Positions 1 to 8,282 of a stretch of 64,000 nt of DNA are shown here, piece after piece. Position numbers and translations under genes: made by a program. This DNA comes from Pedobacter sp. (lineage in GTDB: Bacteria; Bacteroidota; Bacteroidia; Sphingobacteriales; Sphingobacteriaceae), in the NCBI RefSeq assembly GCF_031119335.1, contig NZ_JAVHXT010000001.1, positions 186,001-250,000 on the forward strand, read 5' to 3'. The notes beneath the pieces are model-generated. The model searched no databases, was not told the origin of the DNA, and was given only the letters and a program-made list of their open reading frames with translations. The first letter of the stretch is position 1. Each line of letters opens with the position of its first letter.

Positions 1-483
1 ACCGGTTTCATGGTAGGCAGTAGATCAGAGCAAGGCGGCATTATTAAAGATGGTGCTAAAATGGTAAATGCTGTTTCCAATTCGGTGGTACCTAAATTTA
101 CCATTGTAGTTGGCAACTCTTACGGTGCTGGCAACTATGCCATGTGCGGTAAGGCTTACGATCCGAGGTTGATTTACGCATGGCCAAGTGCTAAAATTGC
201 CGTAATGGGTGGTGCACAAGCAGCAAAAGTATTGTTACAAATACAAGAAAGTGCACTTAAAGGTAAGGGTGAGACGTTAGCAGAAGACAAGCGAGATGAA
301 TTGCTAAAACAAGTTACGGATAAATACAATGCGCAAACCACACCATATTATGCGGCATCGCGTTTATGGGTTGATGGTGTGATAGATCCTCTGGAAACGA
401 GGAAGGTAATTTCGATGGGTATCGAAGCTGCTAACCAATCGCCCATTCAAAAACCTTTTAATGTTGGAATTATTCAAACCTAA
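1..483 (+). CDS. Acyl-CoA carboxylase carboxyltransferase (beta) subunit, C-terminal part
   Basis: The gene is cut by the left edge of the window; frame 1 is open from base 1 to the TAA at 481-483. The visible ~160 residues match the C-terminal carboxyltransferase domain of biotin-dependent acyl-CoA carboxylases (propionyl-, methylcrotonyl- or geranyl-CoA type). Seen: SRSEQGGIIKDGAKM, NSYGAGNYAMCGKAYDPR and WPSAKIAVMGGAQAA, which in this family form the oxyanion-hole glycines and acyl-CoA pocket. These enzymes move CO2 from biotin to an acyl-CoA in the cytoplasm. The FxxWP/AVMGGAQAA pattern favours the MCC/acetyl-CoA carboxylase-like group, but the substrate cannot be fixed without the N-terminal half. 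The next gene begins 4 bp after the stop. Confidence 0.88.
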   Translation, partial: TGFMVGSRSEQGGIIKDGAKMVNAVSNSVVPKFTIVVGNSYGAGNYAMCGKAYDPRLIYAWPSAKIAVMGGAQAAKVLLQIQESALKGKGETLAEDKRDELLKQVTDKYNAQTTPYYAASRLWVDGVIDPLETRKVISMGIEAANQSPIQKPFNVGIIQT

Positions 484-487
484 TGAT

Positions 488-1099
488 ATGTTAAGATTTA
501 ATTTATTGATGTTCTTGGTATGCTTTGTTGTAATAAATGCTTTTGCACAAGCAAAACCTATTTATTTTACTGGTAACCGCATAACTACAGATAAAGATAG
601 AGCGACTTCGTATGGTGTTTATGGAAAGTTAAGTGGCGAAGATTTATGGGTGTTGAAGAGATATGACCTAGACGACAACCTGATGTTTTCTGGAGCTTAT
701 AAAGATGAGCAGTTGACTAAGCCTCAAGGTAAATTTATTTTTTATAGTAGTATTTACGATTATAACTATCAGAATTTCACCAACTTTAAAAATCCAACAA
801 CAGATAGATACATTTCGCAACAAGGAGAATATGTAGATGGTTTGGAAGAAGGTAAGTGGACAGATTATTTTCCTGATGGTGCCATAATGGGATATCGTAC
901 CTATAAAAATGGTAAATTGGATGGAGAAACCGCTTTCTTTAACCATAAAGGAAGACGCTTATTTGTAGGACAGTACAAGTTTGGACTTAAGACTGGAACG
1001 TGGTACGATCTGAAGAAAAAAGTAAAGGATGTTTTTGAGGATGATAAATTGATCAGTACCACTAAACTAAAAAGGTCAGAAATTTTAGAGATCGAATAA
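488..1099 (+). CDS. Secreted MORN-like repeat protein
   Basis: 203-residue protein. The start at 488 is preferred over the upstream in-frame ATG at 461 because it puts a clean signal peptide (MLRFNLLMFLVCFVVINAFAQ) at the N-terminus and avoids overlap with the previous gene. The C-terminal half has MORN-variant (YwqK-like) repeats of the type GEYVDGLEEGKWTDYFPDG and YKNGKLDGETAFFNHKG, beta-hairpin repeats found in exported proteins of unknown role. Probably periplasmic or outer-membrane associated. It sits 4 bp after the carboxylase gene and 1 bp before the dipeptidase gene, so the three are probably co-transcribed. No specific function can be assigned. Confidence 0.75.
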   Translation: MLRFNLLMFLVCFVVINAFAQAKPIYFTGNRITTDKDRATSYGVYGKLSGEDLWVLKRYDLDDNLMFSGAYKDEQLTKPQGKFIFYSSIYDYNYQNFTNFKNPTTDRYISQQGEYVDGLEEGKWTDYFPDGAIMGYRTYKNGKLDGETAFFNHKGRRLFVGQYKFGLKTGTWYDLKKKVKDVFEDDKLISTTKLKRSEILEIE

Positions 1100-1100
1100 A

Positions 1101-2294
1101 ATGAACATATCGTTTTCAATAAACCAAAAATTTACAATCAAAACTCTGCTGTTATTAACTTTTGTCGTTTGTTTCGAAAGCGCAAGTTTTGCTCAAAATT
1201 CGGCTAAAATCCATCAAAAGGCTATAATGATTGATACCCACGGCGATATTTTATATAATCAAATTCAATCTGGGATCGATATTGGTCAACTGCAAAGCAC
1301 AGGTAATTTTGATTTGGTTAGAGCCAAGCAAGGCGGTCTTGATGCGCAAGTTTTTTCTATTTGGTGCGATGAAAAAGGTGGCTTCGACTTAGCTAACCGT
1401 CAAATCGACTCTTTATATGCTTTAATTAAGAGATATCCCGAAAAAATCACTTTGGTGAACAACGCACAACAGTTAGAAACTGCGGTTAAGCAACAAAAAT
1501 TGGCTGCGCTAATTGGCGTAGAAGGTGGCCACATGATAGAGAATGATCTTGGTAAGCTGGAAGCTTTGGCCAAAAGAGGCATGATCTATCTTACGCTAAC
1601 TTGGAATAACAGCACGCCGTGGGCAAGTTCTGCAGCGCAGGAAACCAAAGGCGAAATCGCTATGCCGGGTTTAAACGACTTTGGAAAATCGGTGGTGAGA
1701 AAGCTAAACGAATTGGGTGTTTTGGTAGATTTATCTCACGTTGGCGAACAAACTTTTTTCGATGCGATTAATCTTTCTACAAAGCCAGTTCTAGTATCAC
1801 ACAGTTGTGTTTATGGTATTAATCCAGTGCCGAGAAACTTAAAAGACGAGCAAATCAAAGCTGTTGGAAAAAATGGTGGGGTAATCTCCATCAATTTTTA
1901 CAGTGGCTTTTTAGATCCAACTTATTCTGCAAAGCAGCAAAATTTTTTGATTAAACATAAGCCAGAACTTAAAACACTAAGCGAAAAATATGGTAGATCT
2001 AAAGCGATAGATACGTTGATTTCAATGTACAAAGATGAAGCAGATGCCAATAGACCAAGAGTAGAAAGAGTGATAGATCATATCGACTATGTGGTTAAAT
2101 TAATAGGTGTAGATCATGTGGGCATTGGTGCCGATTTTGATGGCGCTGAGTCTTTCCCTCAAGGGATGGATAGCGTAGCTGATTTTCCTAAAATAACCGA
2201 AGCCCTTGTAAAAAGAGGTTACAGCGAAGCTGATATCCAAAAGATTTTGGGCGGTAATTTTATAAGGATATTGAAAGCGAATAAAGGGAACTAA
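1101..2294 (+). CDS. Membrane dipeptidase, peptidase family M19
   Basis: 397-residue exported metallopeptidase that hydrolyses dipeptides, including D-amino-acid-containing ones in this family. A signal peptide ends near residue 31 (ASFAQ). The binuclear zinc ligands of M19 are all visible: H47 and D49 (DTHGD), bridging E141 (GVEGGH), H213 (DLSHVG) and H234 (SHSCVYG). The substrate-binding Arg is in NPVPRNLKDEQ (R245). The C-terminal DHVGIGADFDGAESFPQGM is also typical. Length is normal for the family. It follows the MORN-like gene by 1 bp, suggesting an operon. Likely periplasmic, in peptide or peptidoglycan-fragment recycling; the actual substrate is not deducible. Confidence 0.93.
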   Translation: MNISFSINQKFTIKTLLLLTFVVCFESASFAQNSAKIHQKAIMIDTHGDILYNQIQSGIDIGQLQSTGNFDLVRAKQGGLDAQVFSIWCDEKGGFDLANRQIDSLYALIKRYPEKITLVNNAQQLETAVKQQKLAALIGVEGGHMIENDLGKLEALAKRGMIYLTLTWNNSTPWASSAAQETKGEIAMPGLNDFGKSVVRKLNELGVLVDLSHVGEQTFFDAINLSTKPVLVSHSCVYGINPVPRNLKDEQIKAVGKNGGVISINFYSGFLDPTYSAKQQNFLIKHKPELKTLSEKYGRSKAIDTLISMYKDEADANRPRVERVIDHIDYVVKLIGVDHVGIGADFDGAESFPQGMDSVADFPKITEALVKRGYSEADIQKILGGNFIRILKANKGN

Positions 2295-2407
2295 ATTGGT
2301 TAACTGTTTAAATCGGTTAACCGGTGATTGATTACTTGTCAATTTTTTCAATAGCCTACTTTCTAGTAAAAGCGATTAACCGATTTAAACAATTCATCAG
2401 TTAACCC
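2294..2407. repeat. AT-rich TTAACC/TTTAAAC repeat pair, inverted
   Basis: Two copies of a degenerate motif lie in opposite orientation: GGTTAACTGTTTAAATCGG at about 2298 and its near complement CGATTAACCGATTTAAAC at 2373. The same motif recurs at about 18772, 30152, 42713 and 61266, always between genes or at gene ends. Role unknown; it could fold as a hairpin in the 3' end of the dipeptidase transcript. Confidence 0.55.
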
Positions 2408-2450
2408 AACTACTGAATTATCTCCACAATTTCATCTTTCTCCACAAGTG

Positions 2451-2480
2451 TTGCGCTTTAGCGCTTAAAACTTAAATTTG
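2451..2480 (+). promoter_or_regulatory. Predicted Bacteroidota-type promoter of trxB
   Basis: TTG at 2451-2453 and TAAATTTG at 2473-2480 are separated by 19 bp. This matches the Bacteroidota sigma-ABfr consensus (-33 TTTG or TTG, -7 TAnnTTTG). The ATG at 2499 would give a very short leader. Confidence 0.55.
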
Positions 2481-2498
2481 CATCACAAATTACACACA

Positions 2499-3455
2499 AT
2501 GTCACAACAAGAAGAACTAGAGCACGTAGAGTGCCTTATTATAGGATCAGGTCCAGCAGGTTATACAGCCGCAATCTATGCAGCTAGGGCCGATTTAAAA
2601 CCAGTAATGTACACTGGCATGGAAATGGGCGGTCAGTTAACCCAAACTACAGATGTAGATAACTTTCCGGGCTATCCTAACGGAATTATGGGGCCAGAAA
2701 TGATGGAAGACTTTAAAAACCAAGCAGAGCGTTTTGGTACTCAAATTCGTTTTGGTTATGTAAGCTCTGTAGATTTCTCATCATTGCCTCACAAAGTTAC
2801 TGTAGATGAAAGCAAAACTATTTTAGCAGATACTGTAATTATTGCCACTGGCGCTAAAGCAAAATGGTTGGGTTTGCCAAGCGAGCAACAATATAACGGT
2901 TTTGGTGTATCTGCTTGCGCCGTTTGCGATGGTTTTTTCTTTAAAGGACAAACCGTGGCTATTGTGGGCGCTGGAGATACCGCTGCAGAAGAAGCAACTT
3001 ACTTGGCAAAGCTTTGTAAAAAAGTATATATGTTGGTGCGTAGAGACGAGTTCCGTGCTTCAAAAGCGATGGTTCACCGAGTACTAAGTACAGAAAACAT
3101 CGAAGTACTTTACGATACACAAACCACAGAAATTATCGGTAACGGTAAAAATGTAACTGGCGTAAACGTATTTAACCATAAAACAGAAGAAGCTAGGACT
3201 TTAGATGTAGAAGGATTTTTTGTGGCAATTGGTCATAAACCTAATACAGATATCTTTAAAGGTTGGCTAGATATGGACGATACTGGTTATCTTCAGACCG
3301 TTCCAGGCACTTCGAAAACAAATATAGAAGGTGTATTTGCGTGCGGCGATGTGCAGGATAGTATTTACAGACAAGCTGTTACTGCAGCTGGTTCTGGCTG
3401 TATGGCAGCACTTGATGCAGAAAGATATTTGGCGGCCAAAGCTGATACTAAATAA
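2499..3455 (+). CDS. trxB: Thioredoxin-disulfide reductase
   Basis: 318-residue cytoplasmic flavoprotein that reduces thioredoxin with NADPH. Start is the ATG at 2499; an in-frame TTG at 2478 lies inside the predicted -7 element and is not used. Seen in order: FAD-binding GSGPAGY (residues 16-22), the redox-active CAVC pair at Cys140 and Cys143, the NADPH-binding GAGDTAAEEA segment, and the C-terminal FAD motif GVFACGDVQD. The spacing and length are those of the low-molecular-weight bacterial enzyme. It has its own promoter and a strong terminator, so it is probably a single-gene unit. Confidence 0.97.
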   Translation: MSQQEELEHVECLIIGSGPAGYTAAIYAARADLKPVMYTGMEMGGQLTQTTDVDNFPGYPNGIMGPEMMEDFKNQAERFGTQIRFGYVSSVDFSSLPHKVTVDESKTILADTVIIATGAKAKWLGLPSEQQYNGFGVSACAVCDGFFFKGQTVAIVGAGDTAAEEATYLAKLCKKVYMLVRRDEFRASKAMVHRVLSTENIEVLYDTQTTEIIGNGKNVTGVNVFNHKTEEARTLDVEGFFVAIGHKPNTDIFKGWLDMDDTGYLQTVPGTSKTNIEGVFACGDVQDSIYRQAVTAAGSGCMAALDAERYLAAKADTK

Positions 3456-3477
3456 GCTTATCAATATTGATATTTTG

Positions 3478-3511
3478 AAACCTTTCTAATTTAGTTTAGA
3501 AAGGTTTTTTT
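3478..3511 (+). terminator. Rho-independent terminator of trxB
   Basis: A perfect 12-bp stem (AAACCTTTCTAA at 3478-3489 with TTAGAAAGGTTT at 3496-3507), a 6-base loop and a T run, 22 bp after the trxB stop. Confidence 0.85.
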
Positions 3512-3623
3512 ATGTTTTGAGTTATTTTCTTTTGACTAAACGTTTAAATATTTATCTTGTAATCCGTTAGGTGACATTAAACCTAAAGCTCATAATACCA
3601 AACCATAAATTAAACCAAAAAGA

Positions 3624-5540
3624 ATGAAAAAGTTGTTTCTAACAGCTGTTGCAGCATTTATACTATCAAGTTCAAATGCGCAGACTGATGTTAATTTGGG
3701 GATCATACCTGCTCCAGTAGCTATTCAAAAAGGAAGTGGAACTTTCGCTTTTGATAAAACAGTGGTAATCCTAAGTGCCAATCCTAAAAATGCTAAAATT
3801 GCAGAGACGTTGAAGTCTTTTGCTGCCACTAAAGGACTAAATCTACGTGTAGTGCAAACACTTGCTGCTGGACAAAAAGCTATAGAAATTACCAGCGTTG
3901 GAGCAGATCAGCTGCCGAGCGAAGGCTATCAAATTAAAGTAAGCGCCAATAAAATTAAGTTGATAGGAAAAGATGCAGGCTTGTTTTATGCTTTGCAGTC
4001 GTTAATGCAGCTAACGCCAGATAAATCTACAGATGGCAAAATTCATATTCCAAACGTAGAAATTAATGATTATCCGCGTTTCAGCTACCGTGGTTTACAT
4101 TTAGATGTTGGTCGTCATTTCTTTCCCATGTCATTCCTTAAAAAATACATCGATGTAATGGCAGCCTATAAATTAAACAACTTCCATTGGCACTTAACCG
4201 AAGACCAAGGTTGGAGATTGGAAATCAAAAAATACCCAAAACTTACTGAAGTAGGAGCTAGCAGAAACGGAACAATTATTGGTAATTATCCGGGTAGTGG
4301 TGGTACTGATAATGAAGTTTATAAAGGTTACTACACACAGGCAGAAGCAAAAGAAATTGTAGCTTATGCTGCGGCAAGGTACATCAATGTAATTCCTGAA
4401 ATCGAGTTGCCAGGTCACGCTTCGGCTGCAATTGCGGCTTATCCAGAGTTAAGCGTGTTTCCAGATAGGGACACCTACATCGGTAAAGATTGGCCTTGGT
4501 CTGGTTCTAGAACTGGCAAGCAGGTGCAGCAAACTTGGGGCGTTTTTGATGACATCTTTGTGCCTTCAGAGAATACTTTCAAGTTTTTAGAGAATGTATT
4601 GGATGAAGTGATTGCTATTTTTCCATCAAAATATATCCATATTGGTGGTGATGAAGCTCCGAAAAAATACTGGAAAGAGTCTGAATTTTGTCAGCAGCTC
4701 ATTAAAGAAAAAGGTTTGAAAGATGAACACGAGCTACAAAGCTATTTCATCCAAAGGATAGAAAAATACTTGAATGGCAAAGGTCGCTCTATTATTGGAT
4801 GGGATGAGATTTTAGAAGGTGGTTTAGCGCCAAATGCTACCGTAATGAGTTGGAGAGGAGAGAAAGGAGGCATAGAAGCTGCGCAACAAAACCACGATGT
4901 ATTGATGACGCCTAGTACCAATGGTTTGTACTTCGACCATAAGCAATCTGTAGCAGAAGATGAACCCCTAACGATTGGTAGAAAAGGAAAAGGTTTTGCG
5001 CATTACAGCAAAGTTTATAACTACGATCCAGTTCCTGCTGTGTTAACCGAAGATCAAAAGAAATATATCAAAGGTGTACAAGCAAACTTATGGACAGAAT
5101 ACATCGAAACACCTGCTAAAGCAGAGTATATGTTGTTTCCGAGAGTGTACGCTCTGGCAGAAATAGCTTGGACACCTTTAAACAGAAAAGACATCAAAAA
5201 TTTTAGTGAAGAGCGTTTGTCGTTACACTTGGCTAAATTGGACAAAACTAACACCAATTACTGGGTACCACCAGCAGTTGGTCAGCCAGACAAAGCTGTT
5301 AATGGCGAAAATCACGTAGTTGAGTTGAAATCTCCAATAACAGGTGCAAAAATTTACTACACTTTAGATGGGTACCGTCCATCAGAAAATGCAGCTGAAT
5401 ATAACGCTCCTTTAAAAATTAATGTCCCACAAGGACAACAAAAGGTGTTGAAAACAATTGTAATTACGCCGAGTGGAAAAAGAAGTATAGTTGCCGAAAC
5501 AGTATTCAATAATGGTGCTGTAGAAGCAAAAGTTAAGTAA
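3624..5540 (+). CDS. Beta-N-acetylhexosaminidase, glycoside hydrolase family 20
   Basis: 638-residue exported exo-hydrolase removing terminal beta-linked GlcNAc/GalNAc from glycans such as chitin oligosaccharides, glycoproteins or peptidoglycan fragments. A signal peptide ends at about residue 20 (SSNAQ). An N-terminal GH20b domain spans roughly 25-150. The GH20 TIM barrel starts near 155 (SYRGLHLDVGRHF) and contains NFHWHLTEDQGWRLE and the catalytic pair D343-E344 in HIGGDEAPKKYW. The C-terminal ~75 residues (AKIYYTLDGYRPS...) look like the Fn3-like chitobiase C-terminal domain. It is not obviously tied to the alginate genes further right. A REP-type hairpin starts 6 bp after the stop. Confidence 0.95.
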   Translation: MKKLFLTAVAAFILSSSNAQTDVNLGIIPAPVAIQKGSGTFAFDKTVVILSANPKNAKIAETLKSFAATKGLNLRVVQTLAAGQKAIEITSVGADQLPSEGYQIKVSANKIKLIGKDAGLFYALQSLMQLTPDKSTDGKIHIPNVEINDYPRFSYRGLHLDVGRHFFPMSFLKKYIDVMAAYKLNNFHWHLTEDQGWRLEIKKYPKLTEVGASRNGTIIGNYPGSGGTDNEVYKGYYTQAEAKEIVAYAAARYINVIPEIELPGHASAAIAAYPELSVFPDRDTYIGKDWPWSGSRTGKQVQQTWGVFDDIFVPSENTFKFLENVLDEVIAIFPSKYIHIGGDEAPKKYWKESEFCQQLIKEKGLKDEHELQSYFIQRIEKYLNGKGRSIIGWDEILEGGLAPNATVMSWRGEKGGIEAAQQNHDVLMTPSTNGLYFDHKQSVAEDEPLTIGRKGKGFAHYSKVYNYDPVPAVLTEDQKKYIKGVQANLWTEYIETPAKAEYMLFPRVYALAEIAWTPLNRKDIKNFSEERLSLHLAKLDKTNTNYWVPPAVGQPDKAVNGENHVVELKSPITGAKIYYTLDGYRPSENAAEYNAPLKINVPQGQQKVLKTIVITPSGKRSIVAETVFNNGAVEAKVK

Positions 5541-5546
5541 CTTATA

Positions 5547-5630
5547 ATCGTCATTTCGACCGAACGCAGTGAGTGGAGAAATCTTTGACCTAAAATTTAA
5601 AGATTTCTCCACTACGCTCGAAATGACGAT
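5547..5630. repeat. REP-like inverted repeat, family 1 (TCATTTCGA type)
   Basis: Arms ATCGTCATTTCGA... GGAGAAATCTTT and AAAGATTTCTCC... TCGAAATGACGAT face each other around a short loop. The same element type is at 33921 and 42488. The downstream copy of an arm creates a small spurious reading frame (5569-5760). The stem could act as an mRNA 3' end for the GH20 gene. Confidence 0.85.
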
Positions 5631-5750
5631 CGACCAGAAATATTACCAAATTAATCTTAGTGTTCTTTGTGCCTTCGTGGTTATTAACAATATTTTATGT
5701 TGCAAAAAATCAGTAAAACGTATAAATTGGCATTCTAAAATTTACAACAA

Positions 5751-6362
5751 ATGGTTTTGAAAGATTTATTAAAATCTGCATTCGCAATTGTAGCGGTGTC
5801 TATGATGATGGTCGCTTGTACTAATAACGATAAACCTGCCGCTGTAGAACAAAAAGTGGTAGAAACAACAAAAGCTCCAAACCCTTTTCCATTCTATAAA
5901 AGCATTGAGATAAAACCTGGTTACTATTTTGAAGTAGTGAGTTGGGGTAAGGGTGTAGATAGCGTTGGCGGTTTTTTAATTCTGATGTCTGACTCCACGA
6001 AACAAAATTATAAGTCTATTTCTGTTGAAAGACAGGGGATTATTACCGATGCTTGGAACATGGATTTAGATAACGATGGCAATCCAGAAATTTATGTGCA
6101 AACTTTAGTGCGCAAAAACGTGGCCGACGTTAATGTATACGAATTCAATAACGACTTCAATAAAATTAGTTTTCCGGGTGTTAGCAGCCAAAAAGGTTAT
6201 CAAGGAGATGATAAGTTTTTCGTAAAACACGGAGAGTTATTCAGGTCAGTGCCAATTGTTCAAACTGATAGTGGCAAAACCACTACTTTAGTGAAAACAT
6301 TGAAATATCGTTTGTCTGGCAACAGCTTTTCTTCTTCGGAAGTAAAACCTCGCGAAGAATAA
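5751..6362 (+). CDS. Putative lipoprotein, function unknown
   Basis: 203 residues with a lipoprotein signal: hydrophobic AFAIVAVSMMMVA followed by the lipobox Cys in VACTNNDK, so it is likely anchored in the cell envelope. The body has a DLDNDGNPEIYVQ segment resembling VCBS/FG-GAP-like calcium-binding loops of secreted proteins, but only one such repeat is visible. No enzyme motif was recognised. Coding on the + strand, convergent with the HExxH gene at 6405-6944 (42 bp between stops). Confidence 0.7.
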   Translation: MVLKDLLKSAFAIVAVSMMMVACTNNDKPAAVEQKVVETTKAPNPFPFYKSIEIKPGYYFEVVSWGKGVDSVGGFLILMSDSTKQNYKSISVERQGIITDAWNMDLDNDGNPEIYVQTLVRKNVADVNVYEFNNDFNKISFPGVSSQKGYQGDDKFFVKHGELFRSVPIVQTDSGKTTTLVKTLKYRLSGNSFSSSEVKPREE

Positions 6363-6404
6363 AGTTTTTGTTTAGCTCATTTTTGGAGGAGATGGAGGAT
6401 CGAA

Positions 6405-6944
6405 TTAAAACTTCGCTAACTCTTGTTCAAAAAACGCATCCCATTTTTGTTGCACTTCTAAATCAGAGCCGTGTTTGGTTTCTTTGTCATAACGTTCTTG
6501 CATATCGTTATAAAATTTAGATACGTCTTTAGCTGTCTTATCTACCAAACGCTTATAGTTCTGTATGGTATAGCCTTGGTTTTTCAAGATCTGCTCCCCA
6601 TTTTTCAATAAAAGAAAGTTGATGTAAACATGCCCTTGTTCATGGTTTAGCAAGGTCTTGCTTACATTTCTATTTCTAATTTTATCTCGCTTCACCCACG
6701 ATCTATTCGCATCTACACCGCCCAAAAAATTAAAATCAATTTGTAAGTTATTGCCTCTAATAGTTGAACGGTAGCCATACTGCCAAATAGTACTGGTAAC
6801 GGCAGCGTAGTTAGAGTTCGGATCTGGAGTAGCTCTAAAGTGGGTATCCCAATCTAATCGCTCGGGAGCGATACGTTCATGTGGTGTAAAAGCGAGCGCA
6901 GTTACACAAATAAAAACTAAGGCTATGTTCTTTAAGGGCATCAT
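6405..6944 (-). CDS. Exported DUF922-like putative zinc-dependent protein
   Basis: 179 residues with a hydrophobic N-terminus (NIALVFICVTALAF) consistent with export. Residues 101-105 read HEQGH, an exact HExxH zinc-binding motif, in the context KTLLNHEQGHVYI; this resembles the DUF922 family of putative secreted metalloproteins. Further towards the C-terminus are charged helices (TAKDVSKFYNDMQERYDKETKHG). A third zinc ligand was not identified with certainty, so protease activity is inference. It is downstream of the sigma-factor pair on the same strand (31 bp gap) and may be co-transcribed. Confidence 0.65.
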   Translation of the reverse strand: MMPLKNIALVFICVTALAFTPHERIAPERLDWDTHFRATPDPNSNYAAVTSTIWQYGYRSTIRGNNLQIDFNFLGGVDANRSWVKRDKIRNRNVSKTLLNHEQGHVYINFLLLKNGEQILKNQGYTIQNYKRLVDKTAKDVSKFYNDMQERYDKETKHGSDLEVQQKWDAFFEQELAKF

Positions 6945-6975
6945 TTAACCATACAAGAACGAAAGTTATGCCAAA

Positions 6976-7575
6976 TTATTCTATGTCTTTAAATTGATTA
7001 CTAATTCTTTCAAATTTTTCTATCAGCAATGCAATTCTTTCCTTGTCTCTCTTAATAACAGCCTTCCTTAAAAGGGTAGAACAGAAAATTACCCAGCCAA
7101 AGCTCAAGAACAAGATCAAAGCCTGTAGCCAAAGTTCAAAATTTGGTAATATCTCGAAAAAGTAAAGCCCCATTCCCAACGATAATGCAATGGCGTAGAA
7201 CCAATATAATCTGTTGTAAAGTTGGTGCCTTTGTAATTGATAAATCTTAAGGTTTTGCAGAAATATGTTAGGATTCTCGGTGAAATCGTTTTTGGAAATC
7301 ACCCTATGGTTAAAGTATAATATCACTGTGTATACTGTAACAGCCAAAATAATAATGCTAATACCTATGTGGGTTGCTATGGAAGTGAAATCATACAATA
7401 GCCAAACCGCTGCAACGGCAATAATTGAAAGAGACATGCCAAGAATGTTCAGTAGCGACTTGGTGCGGATGGCACCCACATCCTTTTTCGCCTGCTTGAG
7501 CATATCATCAGCAGATATTTTTACATCAACCGTATGCTTAGCCCATAATGCTTCTATGTGATTAAATTCTTGCAT
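6976..7575 (-). CDS. Four-helix membrane protein paired with an ECF sigma factor
   Basis: 199 residues. The N-terminal ~40 residues are soluble and charged (KISADDMLKQAKKDVG); then come about four membrane segments (LLNILGMSLSIIAVAAVWLL, IGISIIILAVTVYTVILYF, LYWFYAIALSLGMGLYFF, ALILFLSFGWVIFCSTLL) and a basic/acidic C-terminal tail. It overlaps the end of the sigma gene by 14 bp, so translation is probably coupled. Position and architecture suggest it is the membrane regulator (anti-sigma role) of that sigma factor, but no zinc anti-sigma or FecR motif is present. Function is inferred from context only. Confidence 0.6.
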   Translation of the reverse strand: MQEFNHIEALWAKHTVDVKISADDMLKQAKKDVGAIRTKSLLNILGMSLSIIAVAAVWLLYDFTSIATHIGISIIILAVTVYTVILYFNHRVISKNDFTENPNIFLQNLKIYQLQRHQLYNRLYWFYAIALSLGMGLYFFEILPNFELWLQALILFLSFGWVIFCSTLLRKAVIKRDKERIALLIEKFERISNQFKDIE

Positions 7576-8059
7576 GTTGATTGTATATTTCAGTAAGTTT
7601 CTGTTTAATGCGATGTATTTTTACCCTTAAGTTACCCTCACTAATTCCCGAAATTTCAGCAATTTCATTATAAGGCAATTCGTCCAATACCATAGTTATA
7701 ATTAGACGGTCGTTCTCTTCTAGTTGCGAGATAGATTTATACAAAAGAGCAACCTGCTCATTTTTTTCAGAATATTCCTCAATTTTATTTTCTATGATAT
7801 TGTCGGTAAGCTCATCTTTGGCCTGTCTTTTTTCAGAACGTAAATAGGTTAAACATGTATTTACTGCAATTCTGTAGATCCAGGTAGATATCAACGATTT
7901 GTTTCGGAATTTATCCAGATTTTGCCAAACCTTTAAAAACGTCTCCTGCAAAAGATCGTTCGCCGAGTCTGCATCGCCTGTGTATCCATAACACAAGTGA
8001 AATATCTTCTTTGAGTTTTTATCGAAAATTTCTTTAAAAAGCTGATCTTTTCGGTCCAT
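7562..8059 (-). CDS. ECF-type RNA polymerase sigma factor
   Basis: 165 residues with sigma region 2 (FHLCYGYTGDADSANDLLQETFLKVWQNLDKF-type, quoted in parts) at about 20-60, including the core-binding DLLQETFLKVWQ, then STWIYRIAVNTCLTYLR. Region 4 is at about 115-160 with a helix-turn-helix (LPYNEIAEISGISEGNLRVK). These redirect RNA polymerase to stress or envelope promoters. The overlap with the following membrane-protein gene points to a sigma/anti-sigma unit. The hairpin at 8176-8203 lies upstream, but no clear autoregulatory promoter was identified. Confidence 0.92.
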   Translation of the reverse strand: MDRKDQLFKEIFDKNSKKIFHLCYGYTGDADSANDLLQETFLKVWQNLDKFRNKSLISTWIYRIAVNTCLTYLRSEKRQAKDELTDNIIENKIEEYSEKNEQVALLYKSISQLEENDRLIITMVLDELPYNEIAEISGISEGNLRVKIHRIKQKLTEIYNQHARI

Positions 8060-8175
8060 TTAGCGTTTTTATATGTCTATTAGAATAAGGTAACATTAAA
8101 TTGTTACACCATAAACGGTCGCTAAAATAATAAATGTTTGTGTGCTAAGCGCAATTATTTATTTTTGTCGGTCTA

Positions 8176-8203
8176 GCTACATCAGAAAAAAGTTTGATGT
8201 AGC
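8176..8203. other. Perfect 9-bp inverted repeat between divergent genes
   Basis: GCTACATCA at 8176-8184 and TGATGTAGC at 8195-8203 with a 10-base spacer, between the divergent sigma-factor and symporter genes. It could be an operator or an RNA hairpin; no T run follows. Nothing else was recognised in the 223-bp gap. Confidence 0.45.
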
Positions 8204-8282
8204 ATGATAAAAGCAAAAACCAAAGTAACCAAATAGAATAATGTGTCTTTGTAAAATAGATGCAGCAACAAACAAAAACTAA

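Noticed and set aside
5569..5760. Small open frame of 63 codons after the GH20 gene
   Set aside because: It begins inside the family 1 inverted repeat, has no ribosome-binding context or recognisable protein pattern, and overlaps the real lipoprotein start at 5751.
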